Made by a program: the position numbers and the translations under genes. Below are positions 53,051 to 64,000 of a stretch of 64,000 nt of DNA, one piece after another. Each line of letters starts with the position of its first letter. Positions within the stretch are counted from its first letter, which is position 1. The stretch is from Lasiodiplodia sp. COLG20 (Eukaryota > Ascomycota > Dothideomycetes > Botryosphaeriales > Botryosphaeriaceae). The notes under the pieces were generated by a model. The model searched no databases. It saw only the letters and a program-made list of their open reading frames with translations, and was not told where the DNA came from. The stretch is taken from contig VNWV01000008.1 of assembly GCA_009801085.1 (NCBI GenBank), positions 2,170,001 to 2,234,000 of the forward strand, written 5' to 3'.

Positions 53051-55005
53051 ATGGTTAAACGCAAGCTGAACGAGCACGACGTTCCCGAAGACGCCGAGGT
53101 TGTCGCTGCCTCGACCCAATCAGCTCAGCCCTCACAGCCTTCTTTCGACAATCTCGGCCTCGACGCCCGCCTGCTGCAAGGAATCGTGCGCCAAAAGTTC
53201 TCGACGCCTACTCCGGTCCAAGCCAAGGCCATCCCGCTCGCTCTAGAGGGCAAGGACATTCTTGGTACGTAACTCCCACTTCAATCCTCCTTCTACTTGC
53301 TAATCCCCCACAAGCTCGCTCCAAGACCGGCTCTGGCAAAACCGCCGCTTACGTCCTCCCCATCCTCCACTCCATCCTCAAGCGCAAAGCCGACGCCTCC
53401 TACACGAAATGTACCTCCGCTCTTATCCTCGTTCCGACGCGCGAGCTGGCCGGCCAGGTCTCCAAGACAGTTGAAGCGTTCGCCACTTTCTGCGGACAGG
53501 ACGTGCGCGTCGCCAATCTCACGCTGCGCGAGGATGATGCCGTGCAGCGCGCGCGCCTGGCCGACACGCCGGATGTCGTCGTCGCCACTCCGGGCCGCGC
53601 TTGCGTCAATCTGAACGCCGCCGCGCTCGTGCTGGACCGCCTCGCGCATCTGGTCATCGATGAGGCCGACCTGGTTCTGTCGTACGGCTACGACGACGAC
53701 CTGGAGAGTATCTCCAAGTCCATCCCCAAGGGAACCCAGACCTTCCTCATGAGTGCCACTCTCAGCAGCGACCTGGATGACCTTAAGGGCCTATTCTGCC
53801 GCGACCCTGTCTTGTTGGAGCTGGATGAGGAGGACAAGGACCAGGGCAAGGTCAGCCAGTATATTGTGAAGTGTGCCGAGGATGAGAAGTTCCTGCTCAT
53901 CTACGCCATCTTCATGCTGAAGTTGGTCAAGGGCAAAGTTATCGTCTTTGTGGGTGACATTGACCGCTGTTACCGCTTGAAGCTGTTCCTCGAGCAGTTT
54001 GGCATCAAGAGCTGTGTCCTCAACTCGGAACTGCCGGTCAACTCGAGGATCCACGTGGTGGAGGAGTTCAACAAGAATGTTTACGACATCATCATTGCTT
54101 CGGATGAGCACGAGGTGCTGGGTGACGAGGACAAGAAAAAGAAGAAGCGCAAGGCCAAGGAGGGCGATGAGGAAGAGGGCCAAGACAAGGCGGATGGCGA
54201 GAAGGAGGATGCGGAGGAGGATGCTGCAGATGGCGCCGAAGCAAAAACAGGTGACGACTCCACCGAACCCCCCAGGAAAAAGCGAAAAGGCAGGAAGAAG
54301 GACAAAGAGTACGGAATTGCGCGTGGTATCGACTTCCAGAACGTCTCGCTAGTCCTCAACTTCGACCTCCCCACCTCGTCCAAATCCTACACCCACCGCA
54401 TTGGCCGCACCGCACGCGCTGGCAAAAACGGCATGGCCATCTCCTTTGTCATCCCCAAGGACAAGTACCGCAAGCACAAGCCGACGTCAATCGAATCGTG
54501 CAAGAACGACGAAGAAGTGCTAGCCAAGATCTCCAAGAGCCAGGAGAAGAGGGGCAACGCGCTGCAACCGTACCACTTCGACATGAAGAAGCTCGAGGGC
54601 TTCCGGTACCGTCTGACGGACGCGCTGCGCGCCGTCACGCGCATCGCGGTGCGCGAGGCCCGCGCCCGCGAGCTCCGCCAGGAGCTGCTCAAGTCGGAGA
54701 AGCTCAAGCGCCACTTCGAGGAGAACCCCCAGGACCTGCTGCACCTCCGCCACGACGGCGAGTCCCGCACCGCCCGTCAGCAGCCCCACCTCAAGCACGT
54801 CCCCGAGTACCTGCTTCCTGCCGGCGGCAAGAAGGAGGTCGAGCGCGAGATCGGCTTCGTCGGGTTCAGGAAGGACGATGGGAGGGAGAACCGCATCAGG
54901 AAGGCTCGCGTGCAGAATCGGTTCAAGGGCAAGGGCAGGATTGTGAAGACGAAGAAGGCGGATCCGTTGAAGACGTTTAATGCTAAGGGGAGGGGAAAGA
55001 AATAA
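53051..55005 (+). CDS. dbp9: DEAD-box ATP-dependent RNA helicase Dbp9 (60S ribosome biogenesis)
   Basis: Exons 53051-53264 and 53315-55005 (50-nt intron, GTACGT to CAAG); product 634 residues. The Q-motif region F-D-N-L-G-L and T-P-V-Q lead into Walker A S-K-T-G-S-G-K-T, restored across the splice. Then come P-T-R-E-L, T-P-G-R, D-E-A-D at 187-190, S-A-T at 218-220, and H-R-I-G-R-T-A-R at 432-439. A lysine/glutamate-rich insertion of about 65 residues (338-404) sits inside the second RecA domain, after I-I-A-S-D-E. This is the place where Dbp9/DDX56 proteins carry such an insertion. The C-terminal tail is basic. Dbp9 acts in the nucleolus in early pre-60S assembly and 27S rRNA processing. ATG 53051 is chosen because M-V-K-R-K-L is the usual N-terminus. 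Confidence 0.94.
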
Positions 55006-56089
55006 AAGCGTTTTTTTATTAGGGGGGAGGGGTTGGTTTCGGTTCTTCTGAGGAGGGGTGGAAGATTGTGTGAGAATAAAAGCATTCATTGTACGTGGGC
55101 GGGTTTGATGCATTTACGGGCGTTGCGCTTTGCTGGGAAAGCGGGAGGGTTATTATCATATCATGGAGTAGCTGAAATGGAGTGAGCGCTTTGTGGGCTT
55201 TGCGGGTGTTGCTGTTGGTGTGATTGTGAAGTGAGATGATGGTGAGGAGGTCTTGTGTCTCTTATGTGTCTGGTGGATGAGTGACATGAAATGTTGTGTG
55301 TTTACTTGGGATTACTGGTATCAGGATTAATTTGCGAGGCCTGCAGGTTCGGCTTACTTTTTGCGTGGATGTTGATGGTTGGAAAGTGTAGCTCACTACT
55401 TGCAAACATAGCCAAACGGTCACAGAGCAGCACCGCCAGAATATAGTCCTGAGTAGCTGTAAAATATGGCAGACTGTGGGCGCACTACATCGGTTTTGTC
55501 AAAGGTCAGCATCCTGATACCAATTTCCCTTTCCGCACGTGGAGGCGTACAGCCTCAAGCACCCGCATCAGCGGTTCTCGGGAATTATTTCCATATTGTT
55601 CGTGGACCCTTCCTTATTGGCACATGCTGTATTTGTTAAGTTGAGTTCCTCGTGAGTGACGGATGACGTTCTTCCAGAGCGCACATATATAGATGCTGTC
55701 TTCCACAATCCAATCAATCTTCGTTCAGCAACAACACCTAATTTCCATCCTTAGATCAAGAAAGACTTCGATCAATACTCACTCGTTGTTCTGGGTATTT
55801 TCTGAAAGCAGCTTGCAAAACCGGTCCAAGAATAAGTGGACTGTTTTGCGGGAATTGCTCACTCACTATGGTGCTTTGAGCTTCAGCAGTATCATATGTG
55901 TATGATACGCTAGGACGTGAATGGTATAGTGCTGAATGGCAACAATGGTTTGCTGCGACGAGCATTGAATATCTACTATAATGTAGCAATCTCAAACCAA
56001 CATTGACCCCTCAGACTCAGGAAAACGCTGGCGCAAGCGGCCTCCTTTATGATTTTCCGGTCTAGAGCTCGACTTGGAGCATTAGAACC
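55006..56089. other. Intergenic stretch after DBP9
   Basis: The 3' flank of DBP9 (T-run near 55011-55018 and GTGTTG-rich DNA) followed by AT-richer sequence. No gene is supported. Confidence 0.45.
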
Positions 56090-56836
56090 CCATAATCAAT
56101 AGTTCTGGTAGAGTCAATGGGCTTTGATTTCGATGAGTGGAAGCTAAATGTTAACTCATGAGATAGCGGCCTCAAATCAAACATTGGTGTAGCGGTGATA
56201 GATTTAGAGAAATTCTTTCATACCAAACGAAATCTCAATAATGTCATTAGGCAATATACTAGCCAGTGTTTAATATGGTGCTATAGAATGCTTCAAAGGC
56301 TTTGCGCCTGACGTTTTTGAGTACCATATAGACAGAGGAAGGGGGCGGAATTGTGGCGTTAGTGATGCTATTTTTGTAAAATTGGAAACCAATGGAGTGG
56401 GAGGATTGTCACGATCTCAGCTCTACCAACTCTTCAACCATGAGGGCATAAAGGAAAATCGAGGCTTTCGGTTGGACCCCAAATTGGCAACGCAAAGCCT
56501 TACTCAGTTCCATGGTTGACGTTGGTGGACTGTACCATTCAGGGTGAAGGACGGATATAACAGCAAGTTTCGGAAATTGAGAAGGAGCATTTTCAAGAAG
56601 TGGTGAAGACGGATCGAGAACATCGAGTTATAGAAATTATACACATAACTGTAGGAATACAAGCATCACAACAATTTGATGAAGGCCAATGGCTTAATTT
56701 CCGTATTTTTTGGTCTTTTCGTTTCTCAAAACACCCCTCACAAAAATCTATAGAAAGATTCTGGAATTTCCACGCACACAGACTATTGGGATACATGACC
56801 ATGCTTTCTCTTTGGGGGACGAAAAGGCATAAGTGA
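56090..56836 (+). pseudogene. Possible degraded protein-coding relic
   Basis: Plus-strand segments in shifting frames read like protein but are broken by stops. One segment follows M-G-F-D-F-D-E-W-K (near 56116) and has a stop within 15 codons. Another is G-L-S-R-S-Q-L-Y-Q-L-F-N-H (near 56402). A longer open run ends at TGA 56834-56836, with E-I-I-H-I-T-V-G-I-Q and I-E-R-F-W-N-F-H. No family could be named, and introns could explain some breaks. It is listed as a suspected relic only. Confidence 0.25.
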
Positions 56837-59800
56837 CGGGCTATTTTTGGACAGGAAGTTCCCATATCGATGATGCATGCTCCGCTGAGAACCGATAGCT
56901 GAATATCCTTGTGGGGCAACGAACGACCAAGCTTTGACGCATTCAGTTCGCATGCTCTAGACCAGATGGTATTGGAACGGTCTCAATAAGCGTGTATCCG
57001 TCAAAGGGTTAGGGAAGCTTCTTTCCGGTGAAGGCGGAGGCTGCCGCTTACCATCCTCCGTAAGAGACTTTGATCGCGCCATGTTTTGAACCTTGGTCCC
57101 GTAGGGCTGGCGCGCGGCGCCATGTGCCCGCAAGGAAAATATTGCTACAGCAACGAATGATAACGTGCATATGGAGATAACGGAACGGGTCTAAAGATAT
57201 GCAGAAACTCTTGACTTGACAGTCTTTGTCTAGTTCGGTCCCAGGCCATGGTAGTTGAGCCTTTCCAGATGCGGGCAGTTCGCAACGTTGCGGATTCGCA
57301 AAGTTAGAGCGGGATCGGGGTGGAGCAGGGTACCATCCTAAACAAACAAAGCAAGAGGGATTCCCCCGCATTCGAAGAGTGGGCGACTACGGCGCCCGAC
57401 AGCCATGCGAAACCATGATGCGGGAAGGGCTGAAACGCGGGAGCCTAAGTTTTCCTCCGTCAGCACTACGAGGCACCGTCCCAACGCGTGCGGAGAATAA
57501 AGTCCCCGTTGACACGGAAGCGCCGACGGTAGTAGATGTGGGAGAGCGGCAAGAGCGGGTGGTGTTTCGCAAAAGAAAGACCGACGGCGTGCCGCATCCT
57601 GGGGGATCACCCCGGGCCCAGACAGCCATGTGGCTGGCCGGGCTAGCTGATCCCGGCGTGCTAACAATAAAGTGCAGCAGATGGTTTGGAGGCATCCCGT
57701 CTTTAGGTTTAACGGTGGAAACTGTTCATGTCGGAGCGGCCGAACGACACAAGCATTACCCATCTGCCGGAATCAGGCCTTCGCGTGGGCGAGACGGACA
57801 GGTCTCCGCGGTCTAGACGTTCGCAGTGGCGAGGCGAGGGATGTAAGGCCCGCGTGTGGAGACGGGCGATGTGGATGATTAATATCGAATTTCCCAGATC
57901 GGACAAAGAGTGGTACAGATGTTAGTGCATTCCAGCCACGTGCAGTGAAGATCGCCAGGCTAGATGGATAGATAGAGTGTAGGAAAAGGAAAACCGAGCA
58001 GTATACGCGTCCCGCAGTAGTCGGTTCTGCAAGCAGGTGGGGAAAGGGGCTTCACCCAGCGGGATCCCCTGAAGCTGCAGGAGCATATGCATAGCGGGAC
58101 CGATCTGAGAGCTAGGGGGCGGGAGTGAGGTGGAGGGCGGAGCTGTGGCCGGGTCGCTGTACAGATAGTGTACCCTACGTAGTGGTTACGTCTGCGTGTG
58201 AAACAGTGGATCTGCTCCACAGCGATCGAAACTCCAACCCCCCGAGTCTGGGCCGCGAAGATCCGGGAGTTGCAGGATGGGGAAGTCAGCCCACCTAAAA
58301 TTGCGGTTTGCGCAATGTGGATCGTCGACGCTGCGAGGGGCAGGCAGGAGTCTCACCAGCCACAGGAGGGGTGTGCCACAGGGCGATGTGCGATCGCCGT
58401 GATCGTCCGTCGCAGTCGGGCCCAGATCCTGGGTAGCGGCAATCCAAAGTCGACTTCAGCGTCGCGTCGGGCGGCCGTGTTGCTTACTCGCTCAGGATGC
58501 AGCCACTGCGCCGAAGACTCAGGCGGCGTCTGCAAGGCCGACAGCCTGACTCGGGCTGCGACTCGCCGGCCCGTCGCACGTCGACGCCGACTCTGCCTCA
58601 CTGTCGTCGCAACCGCCGCAGCCTCACACCGCATCGCCCTCCCCACTGTCGCTGCTGTTGCGCTGGGCGCGCCTCTGGAACGGCACGTCAGGCGGCGCAA
58701 TGCCCCGAAACCCACAGGCGCACCCGCGGCTGTGATGAGAAAATTTTTGCCCGCCTCTTCATTTCAACCTTCTCGTGTCCGTATTGATACTGACCATACC
58801 ACGTGCACACCGCTCCATACCAGATCCGACCAACCACACGCGCCTAAACATAGCAGCAACTTCACCGTCCGAGCTCCCATGGCCCGCAGCGCCATCCTCA
58901 CCGTCCGTCTAGCGTGATGACCAGCAGACCCTGATCCATGGCCGGCGCTGAAGCCCCGTCGAGCGTCGGACGTGCGTGTGCGTGTGACGAAGCAGAAGAA
59001 ACATTGATGCCGCCAGCCTATCGTGCCTGCGATCGCCGTCACATTGCCAGCGCGACTATCGAGAAGCAAAGCTGAGTTGCGTCAGCCCGACAGCGACAGC
59101 TCGGCCCTGATAGCCGTAGCGCCTCCTCATCAGCGGCCAAATCGCGCGGACCGCAGGCCGCCCGCGGCAGTTGCGCCGCTAAGGTACCGCCGAGCCGTCG
59201 CCCTTTGCTCCCAGACGACGTCGATACGCAAACCTCCTCCAGCATCTGCTGCTTGCGGCCATGCTGTCGTGCTCCTCGCACCCGTGTTCCGCCGAGCACG
59301 AGCCGTGGGCGTGACCACCGCGAGCTGATGCCGCCCAGCGCTATCAACGTGGCACTGTCGTCCACACGGCTGAAAGAACAACCGCCGTCCAATGCCACAA
59401 TCCATGGCTCGGTGCCTGGCGTGCATAACTCTTCTTTCCCTTTCCCCGCGTCCACAGCCCGGGGGAAAGGGGGCGCTCGCTGGCGATGGCTGGAACCTTC
59501 AGTGAGATGAGCTGCCCCATCCCAAGCCAAGCCACTTACGTCGGGGGTGGATGTTCATGACCGTTCCGGATGACTGGCTGGCCCCGCCGCGCTTTTCTCT
59601 CTGTGTCCCCTCTGTGTTTCGTCACGCCTCGCGTTGTTTTCCTGTTCCTTCCAAAACCCACCACCCCCTTGTTTCCCCACTTCCGCCTCGTGTTGTGCCA
59701 GGGCTGCTAACAATAGCACCGATCTGCCCGCCAAATCCGCGATCGGTCGGCGCGTGCGCTAGCTACCCGGCATCACCATTGCTCTGCTTCTGGATGGGAC

Positions 59801-62800
59801 CAAGGGGGGCCAAAGATGACGAGGGGTGCTTAGTGGGCCGGTTATTATTCTCGGCCTCTCGGCCTCCGCCTCTGATACTAGTAGTCCTGGCCTCTTTCAG
59901 CTTGCGTTGCAGCTCACGACCACCACCTCTGAAGGACAGCGTTGACGGGGGAAAAGGATTCCGAACTGGAAAGAACAAAAAAGAAGGGCGGGGAACGATA
60001 GTTTGGACCTTGTGTGTGCTCCCGGAGGAGGGCCAGCGTGATAACTATCGTCTGCACATTGCCGTTGTCCGTCTCTTGGATTCTTGGTGGATGGCAGCAG
60101 ACAGCTTACCTAGTAGTATTGGCACCATGCATTTGTTTCTGCATGCATGCATGCTGTCAGGCATTTGTGCATTGCTTTCGCAAGAAATGCCACGCATTAG
60201 GTAGCACATTGGTGCAGGCACACACCCTTCCTGGGGTTGGACACACAAAACCAACCCCCTTAGCCCCATATTGAAGTCCCACCCGCCCCCTCTCGTCCCC
60301 CCGCCAACGCAGAGACACATTGCGGAGTGCAGCAGCAGCACAAAAAGGCCAGCAAACCTCCACGTCCAATGCAGCGTGGTCCAGGTGGGGCCAAAAAACC
60401 GCGGCGGTGCTGGCTCCGGTGCCTTGAGAGGCCAACATGGCACCACCCCAAAGAAAAACGCTTCTCGTCGTCATCATGCAGAGGCGTCCGTTAGGTTTAA
60501 AGGATCTGGATTCCAACCTAGTGGAGGGGTGGCGGCTATACAAACAAGGCCCGGGAGGAGCCGGGGCGTTCCTCTCGGCGTTTTCCCTTGGTGTTCGTGT
60601 TTAAACAGACGCCGCAACGGACGAAGGAACGCGTCACGGGCCTTTGTGTCCATCTCCTTCCTTCTCCATCTCGTGCATGTCGTCAGTGGTGACATGATCG
60701 TGGTGTTGAAGCATTCGCTGGCGTGCGCTGATCGTCGTGACTATGACGGATGATGATGTTGACGGATGCACGTACCTCCTGTTCAATACTTGCTTCCTAG
60801 TCCTGATCTGGCCTTACATCTCGGTCTTATCTCGCGCCGCCTCTTGAGCAACCCGGCTTTGCTTTCCCCTCTCTGCAGCCTCGTGCGTGCTGTTCGTGCA
60901 TAATGTCCGGCCGTCGGCCGTAACAGCATCGTCAGCAGCAGCAAATAGGGTTGGCGTGGAAGGAGCGGGAGAAAAAAACAGGGTCAGCCGCATGCAGCAG
61001 GGCAAGCCGCAGTATTGCTGTGGAGAAGCGGCTGGCTGTATACTGCTGCGTGTTGCGGTCTGCGGTCACCTACTTACTGCATCTGTATGCGTGCCTTACA
61101 CCGTGCAAGGGCAATATATGCGTCCTGCGTTTACATTGATCCATTCCCCCACATGCGCCCGTCCAGACAGGGATCAGGGAACGCCATGTACACAATCCCA
61201 AAAGCGTGGGGAAGGTAGCAAGCGCGGGGAAGAAAGGGTTGAGGTAAGAGTAAGTCTGACACCGTTTGCTTTTCCCTGCCTTTGCCTGCTCCAATCACAC
61301 GGCCGACGCAGAAGCCACCGAGCATTAGTGAGAATGCACAGTATATAGACTGCAGGCCGATAGGGTAATTCCGGAGGAAGTGTCGGAGCCCGTCCGGCTG
61401 TGCAATTGTGCGGATAGGATTCTCGCGGAGAGGACTAGACCAAAAGAAAGAGAGAAAAAGAAAGGGCGCGTACGCGCTCTCTCCAGTCTGCTGATACTTG
61501 GCGATCATCCAGCTGCCATGGTTCGATCATGAAGCAAACGCCGAAGCCGCGGTGAAGCCCATCGCCGTGAGATCTTCTCAACGGAACGGAAGAGGCGTGT
61601 GCACAGCCAGGAAGAAAAAAAGCACAGGTCCAATGGTGAGAGCAGCGAAGCGCCCAGAGACTGGAGAGCCCAAGCTTCCAAGGGTCTTCGCCCCTCTTTG
61701 CACGCCACTGCCAGTCATTGGCGCTGGGGATCGCGGTCAGCGCTGTGCTGTGAGCGTGCCACTTTTTTTTTTCTTGTTGCGTTGGTGCCTCGGCGCAAAC
61801 ACGCAGAGGACGGATTGTGGATGGCGCAATGCAATTAATCAGTCGGTGCGTCACTTGCGCGTTGTGGCTGTCGGTTGGTGCGTGAGGGGGTTGCGTCGCA
61901 TGAGTCGTAAAACACACCCCATCCCTTCCTCTGCCCCCGGTCTAGAGTCGGTCTCAGAGTCCGCGCGGCTCGGCCTCGGCTATTGCCTAATCCTTGCACC
62001 TGCTTCGTTTCGCTTGTCGTGCGCCTCGCGATGGCAAAAAATTGGGCAACAGCTGCAAGCGATCGCAAAATCATGATCTTCGATGTGCGTGGTCCTACCG
62101 CCGCGGGCTATTGTGTTCTCGTTCGTTCTGCGTCTGGGGACCTGCGGTGGTTTGCCTCCGTCGATCAGCGGTATAGGAGGAGTCTAGACCTCTCGCCCAA
62201 AGGCGGATTTTTTTCACACTTGGGCGTCTTCGGTTTCCGGGGGCTCGGGTGGAGAAAGCAGGGAAAAAAGGCGAATGTTCGGCTTCGGACTACTGGGGAC
62301 CGGCGAATGGTCAGATGCTTTCGTCGGGCACGAGTGCAGTCGAACCAAGGTATGCACTGCACCCTGCTGCTGGGTAATGCAAGGTGCGACCTGCCTTCCA
62401 CTACTCTGCATGTGAGAATAGTGAACAGAGTGTCGGTAGAGGCGCGTGTGAGCTTCAATGTGACCTGTAGTTTTTGCTCGCCCGGAGTTGTGGTTCCGGA
62501 GGGGCGCCAGTTCACGCTGCAGAGAGTAAGCGGGACGACTTGCTGTTTTTGCGTCGAGGTATTTGTCAAATTGTAGTATCAAGTACTAAACAGGCCTTAT
62601 AATTTGGAATGGGGATATCAATCGTGAAGAGAAGATGGCTCAAAGAAGAAACATGATCTCCTGGCGCCTGCGCCAGAAGAGGAAGGTATTGGAAGAAAAA
62701 AAAAAAACGTGCGCGTCCGTCCCGCTAAAACCCAGATGTGCCCCGATGTTTCCCTCGTTGCCCTCCCAGCGGTGAAAACCCTTCCCAGCGATTGCGTCGT

Positions 62801-63108
62801 GTCAGTCGTGAAATCCCCCGTGCGCTCTCGTGATCCCAGAAGCTGGCCGCTATGGCGCTTCTACTTCGTTGCTTTCCTTTTCCTTCGTGGGGTGACCATC
62901 CGCCTTTCCGATGCCAGAGACCGTTCAAGGGAATGACTGGCTCCTGCGCCCCGGGAGGGGGCGCGGCACGGCGCAGACCTTCCGGGAGAGAGGAGTGTGG
63001 ACCGGGGACCAGGGGAGTGATATGGTAGTGTGTGAGTTGTGAGCGTCCAAAATGGTGGAGTCAAAGTTGTGGAGTTGTGCCCGTGCACATGTAGCTGAGC
63101 GGCACGTC
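56837..63108. other. Gene-free stretch of about 6.3 kb
   Basis: Many open frames exist because the DNA is GC-rich, but they overlap on both strands, are rich in Arg/Pro/Ser/Cys and show no motif, signal peptide or consistent splice joins. Polypyrimidine and CT-rich patches (59600-59720, 60250-60320) occur. It could contain long untranslated leaders or noncoding RNA genes that cannot be seen by reading. Confidence 0.4.
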
Positions 63109-63312
63109 TCATCTGCCCTTGGCAGTGGAGGCGGCGAGAGAGGCGAAAGAGGCCGTCATAGCCGAGTAGGAGGAGCCGGTTGACGAGACCGAGGAGGCAC
63201 TGGGCGAGCGCACCGGGGCCTGGAGGTTGAGGGTGATGCACGAGGAGCAGCGGCCGTTGGGAGAGTTGCAGCGGCCACGGCAGCCCCGCTCGTAGTTGGC
63301 GCAAGAGAACAT
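63109..63312 (-). CDS. Small Cys-rich protein of unknown function
   Basis: A 67-residue frame starting at ATG 63312. It begins M-F-S-C-A-N-Y-E-R-G-C-R-G-R-C-N-S-P-N-G-R-C-S-S-C, giving five cysteines in the first 25 residues spaced like a small metal-binding knot, then a serine/alanine-rich tail. There is no signal peptide, so it is probably intracellular. The larger open frame extends about 140 codons upstream, but that part is threonine/proline low complexity and includes a TATA-like string, so it is taken as leader and promoter. I recall similar short N-Y-E-R-G-C-R-G-R proteins in filamentous ascomycetes but know no function. Confidence 0.65.
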   Translation of the reverse strand: MFSCANYERGCRGRCNSPNGRCSSCITLNLQAPVRSPSASSVSSTGSSYSAMTASFASLAASTAKGR

Positions 63313-64000
63313 GGTGGTGGTGGTGGTAGTGTTGGTTGAGGTTGGTAGTAGCAGTGGACAGCAGCGGACGGCGGCGGTATATAGCAGTGGCCCAGGCGGG
63401 TGATTGGCGAGTCGGTGGAGCTTTGCCTGAGTCGAGGAGGAGTTCTGGAAGGCGGCGATGGCTCGAAGAGGATGGGGGCTGGGGATATATTTATCTCTGG
63501 GGCGGGAGGCGGTGGTAATTAATGCGCAACGGGAGCAGGGAGCAGGGCCGATGATGTAGGTGTTGCTGTGGCCAGGTGGGAAATTCAGGCGCTTGGCCGG
63601 TGGGGGTCTAGGGCGCTTGAAGGACCAAGGAGGCTGCAGGAAGGTGACGCTAGCAGCGCGGTGCAAAAGCAGGGCAGCTTTTGTGAGCGGCGGCCTGTGC
63701 GCGGCCAGATGCTTGGCTGTGATTGCAGGGCGCACCCTCAGCTAGCGGGAGGCCGCATAGCTGTGAAACCCGCGCGAGCCCAGACTCCAGGCTCTCACGT
63801 GCCGGTGATCATCCGCGCACCTCTGCTTCCCCAGATCGTCTCTAATTCGCGCGCAACATGACCCTCACACCACATCGACCTCGAGAACCTTCGCGTGCCG
63901 CGCGAGGCCGAGCGTGCTGCGCCCTCGGGTTGCGCGGATTACGGCTCGTGGCTCATCCTGCCGCTGCGCCTGTTGCCTAGAGCTGCCGTCCACTCCGTTC
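63313..64000. promoter_or_regulatory. Upstream region of the small Cys-rich gene and window end
   Basis: A TATA-like AAATATAT string (minus strand, 63485-63494) lies about 175 nt before the start codon. A CCACCA/ACC-rich leader lies directly before the ATG. An open plus-strand run from about 63863 to the window edge has no start codon and is not called. Confidence 0.45.

Noticed and set aside
58198..58917. 239-codon plus-strand frame in the 55-63 kb gap
   Set aside because: Arg/Ala/Ser/Thr-rich with open frames on the opposite strand; no motif, signal or splice evidence.
63863..64000. Open plus-strand run to the right window edge
   Set aside because: No start codon in frame, short, and lies in GC-rich sequence where stops are rare.

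Overview
This window looks like nuclear DNA of a filamentous ascomycete (Pezizomycotina, perhaps a plant-associated Dothideomycete; the class is an inference). The genes are spaced kilobases apart and interrupted by many 44-105 nt GT-AG introns. They encode a mitochondrial methylcrotonyl-CoA carboxylase, secreted plant-cell-wall enzymes, a HET protein, an NRPS-like reductase and proteins with the fungal DUF6590 and DUF3431 domains. Spliced models were built by hand from splice consensus, reading-frame continuity and family motifs. Domain names come from recognition, not from a search.

Layout. 0-7 kb: the 3' end of a Cys-rich secreted protein, a BYS1-like secreted protein, a nuclear acidic/basic protein, and the methylcrotonyl-CoA carboxylase alpha subunit divergent from it. 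7.5-19.1 kb: four consecutive minus-strand genes (short-chain dehydrogenase, A-T-R reductase, UNC-93-like transporter, secreted nitrilase) that could form a small metabolite cluster. 20.7-29 kb: an acetylxylan-esterase/cutinase-like protein with an altered nucleophile elbow, a multi-membrane-span protein fused to DUF3431, and a rhamnogalacturonan lyase. 30-34 kb: a large HET protein and a second SDR.

34-51.5 kb is the most unusual part. Three DUF6590 genes lie within 17 kb and each is head-to-head with a partner. The first is a fusion of a trypsin-fold peptidase-like domain (G-x-C-G at the nucleophile), ankyrin repeats and DUF6590, opposite a C-terminally membrane-anchored protein. The second and third are small DUF6590 proteins, each opposite a coiled-coil, proline-tract protein. 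With the nearby HET gene this resembles a self/non-self recognition or defence island. That role is inference only.

51.5-64 kb: a 27-bp perfect inverted repeat, an intron-containing tRNA-Asp, the DEAD-box helicase DBP9, a long stretch (55-63.1 kb) with no convincing gene apart from a possible degraded coding relic near 56.1-56.8 kb, and a 67-residue Cys-rich protein gene.
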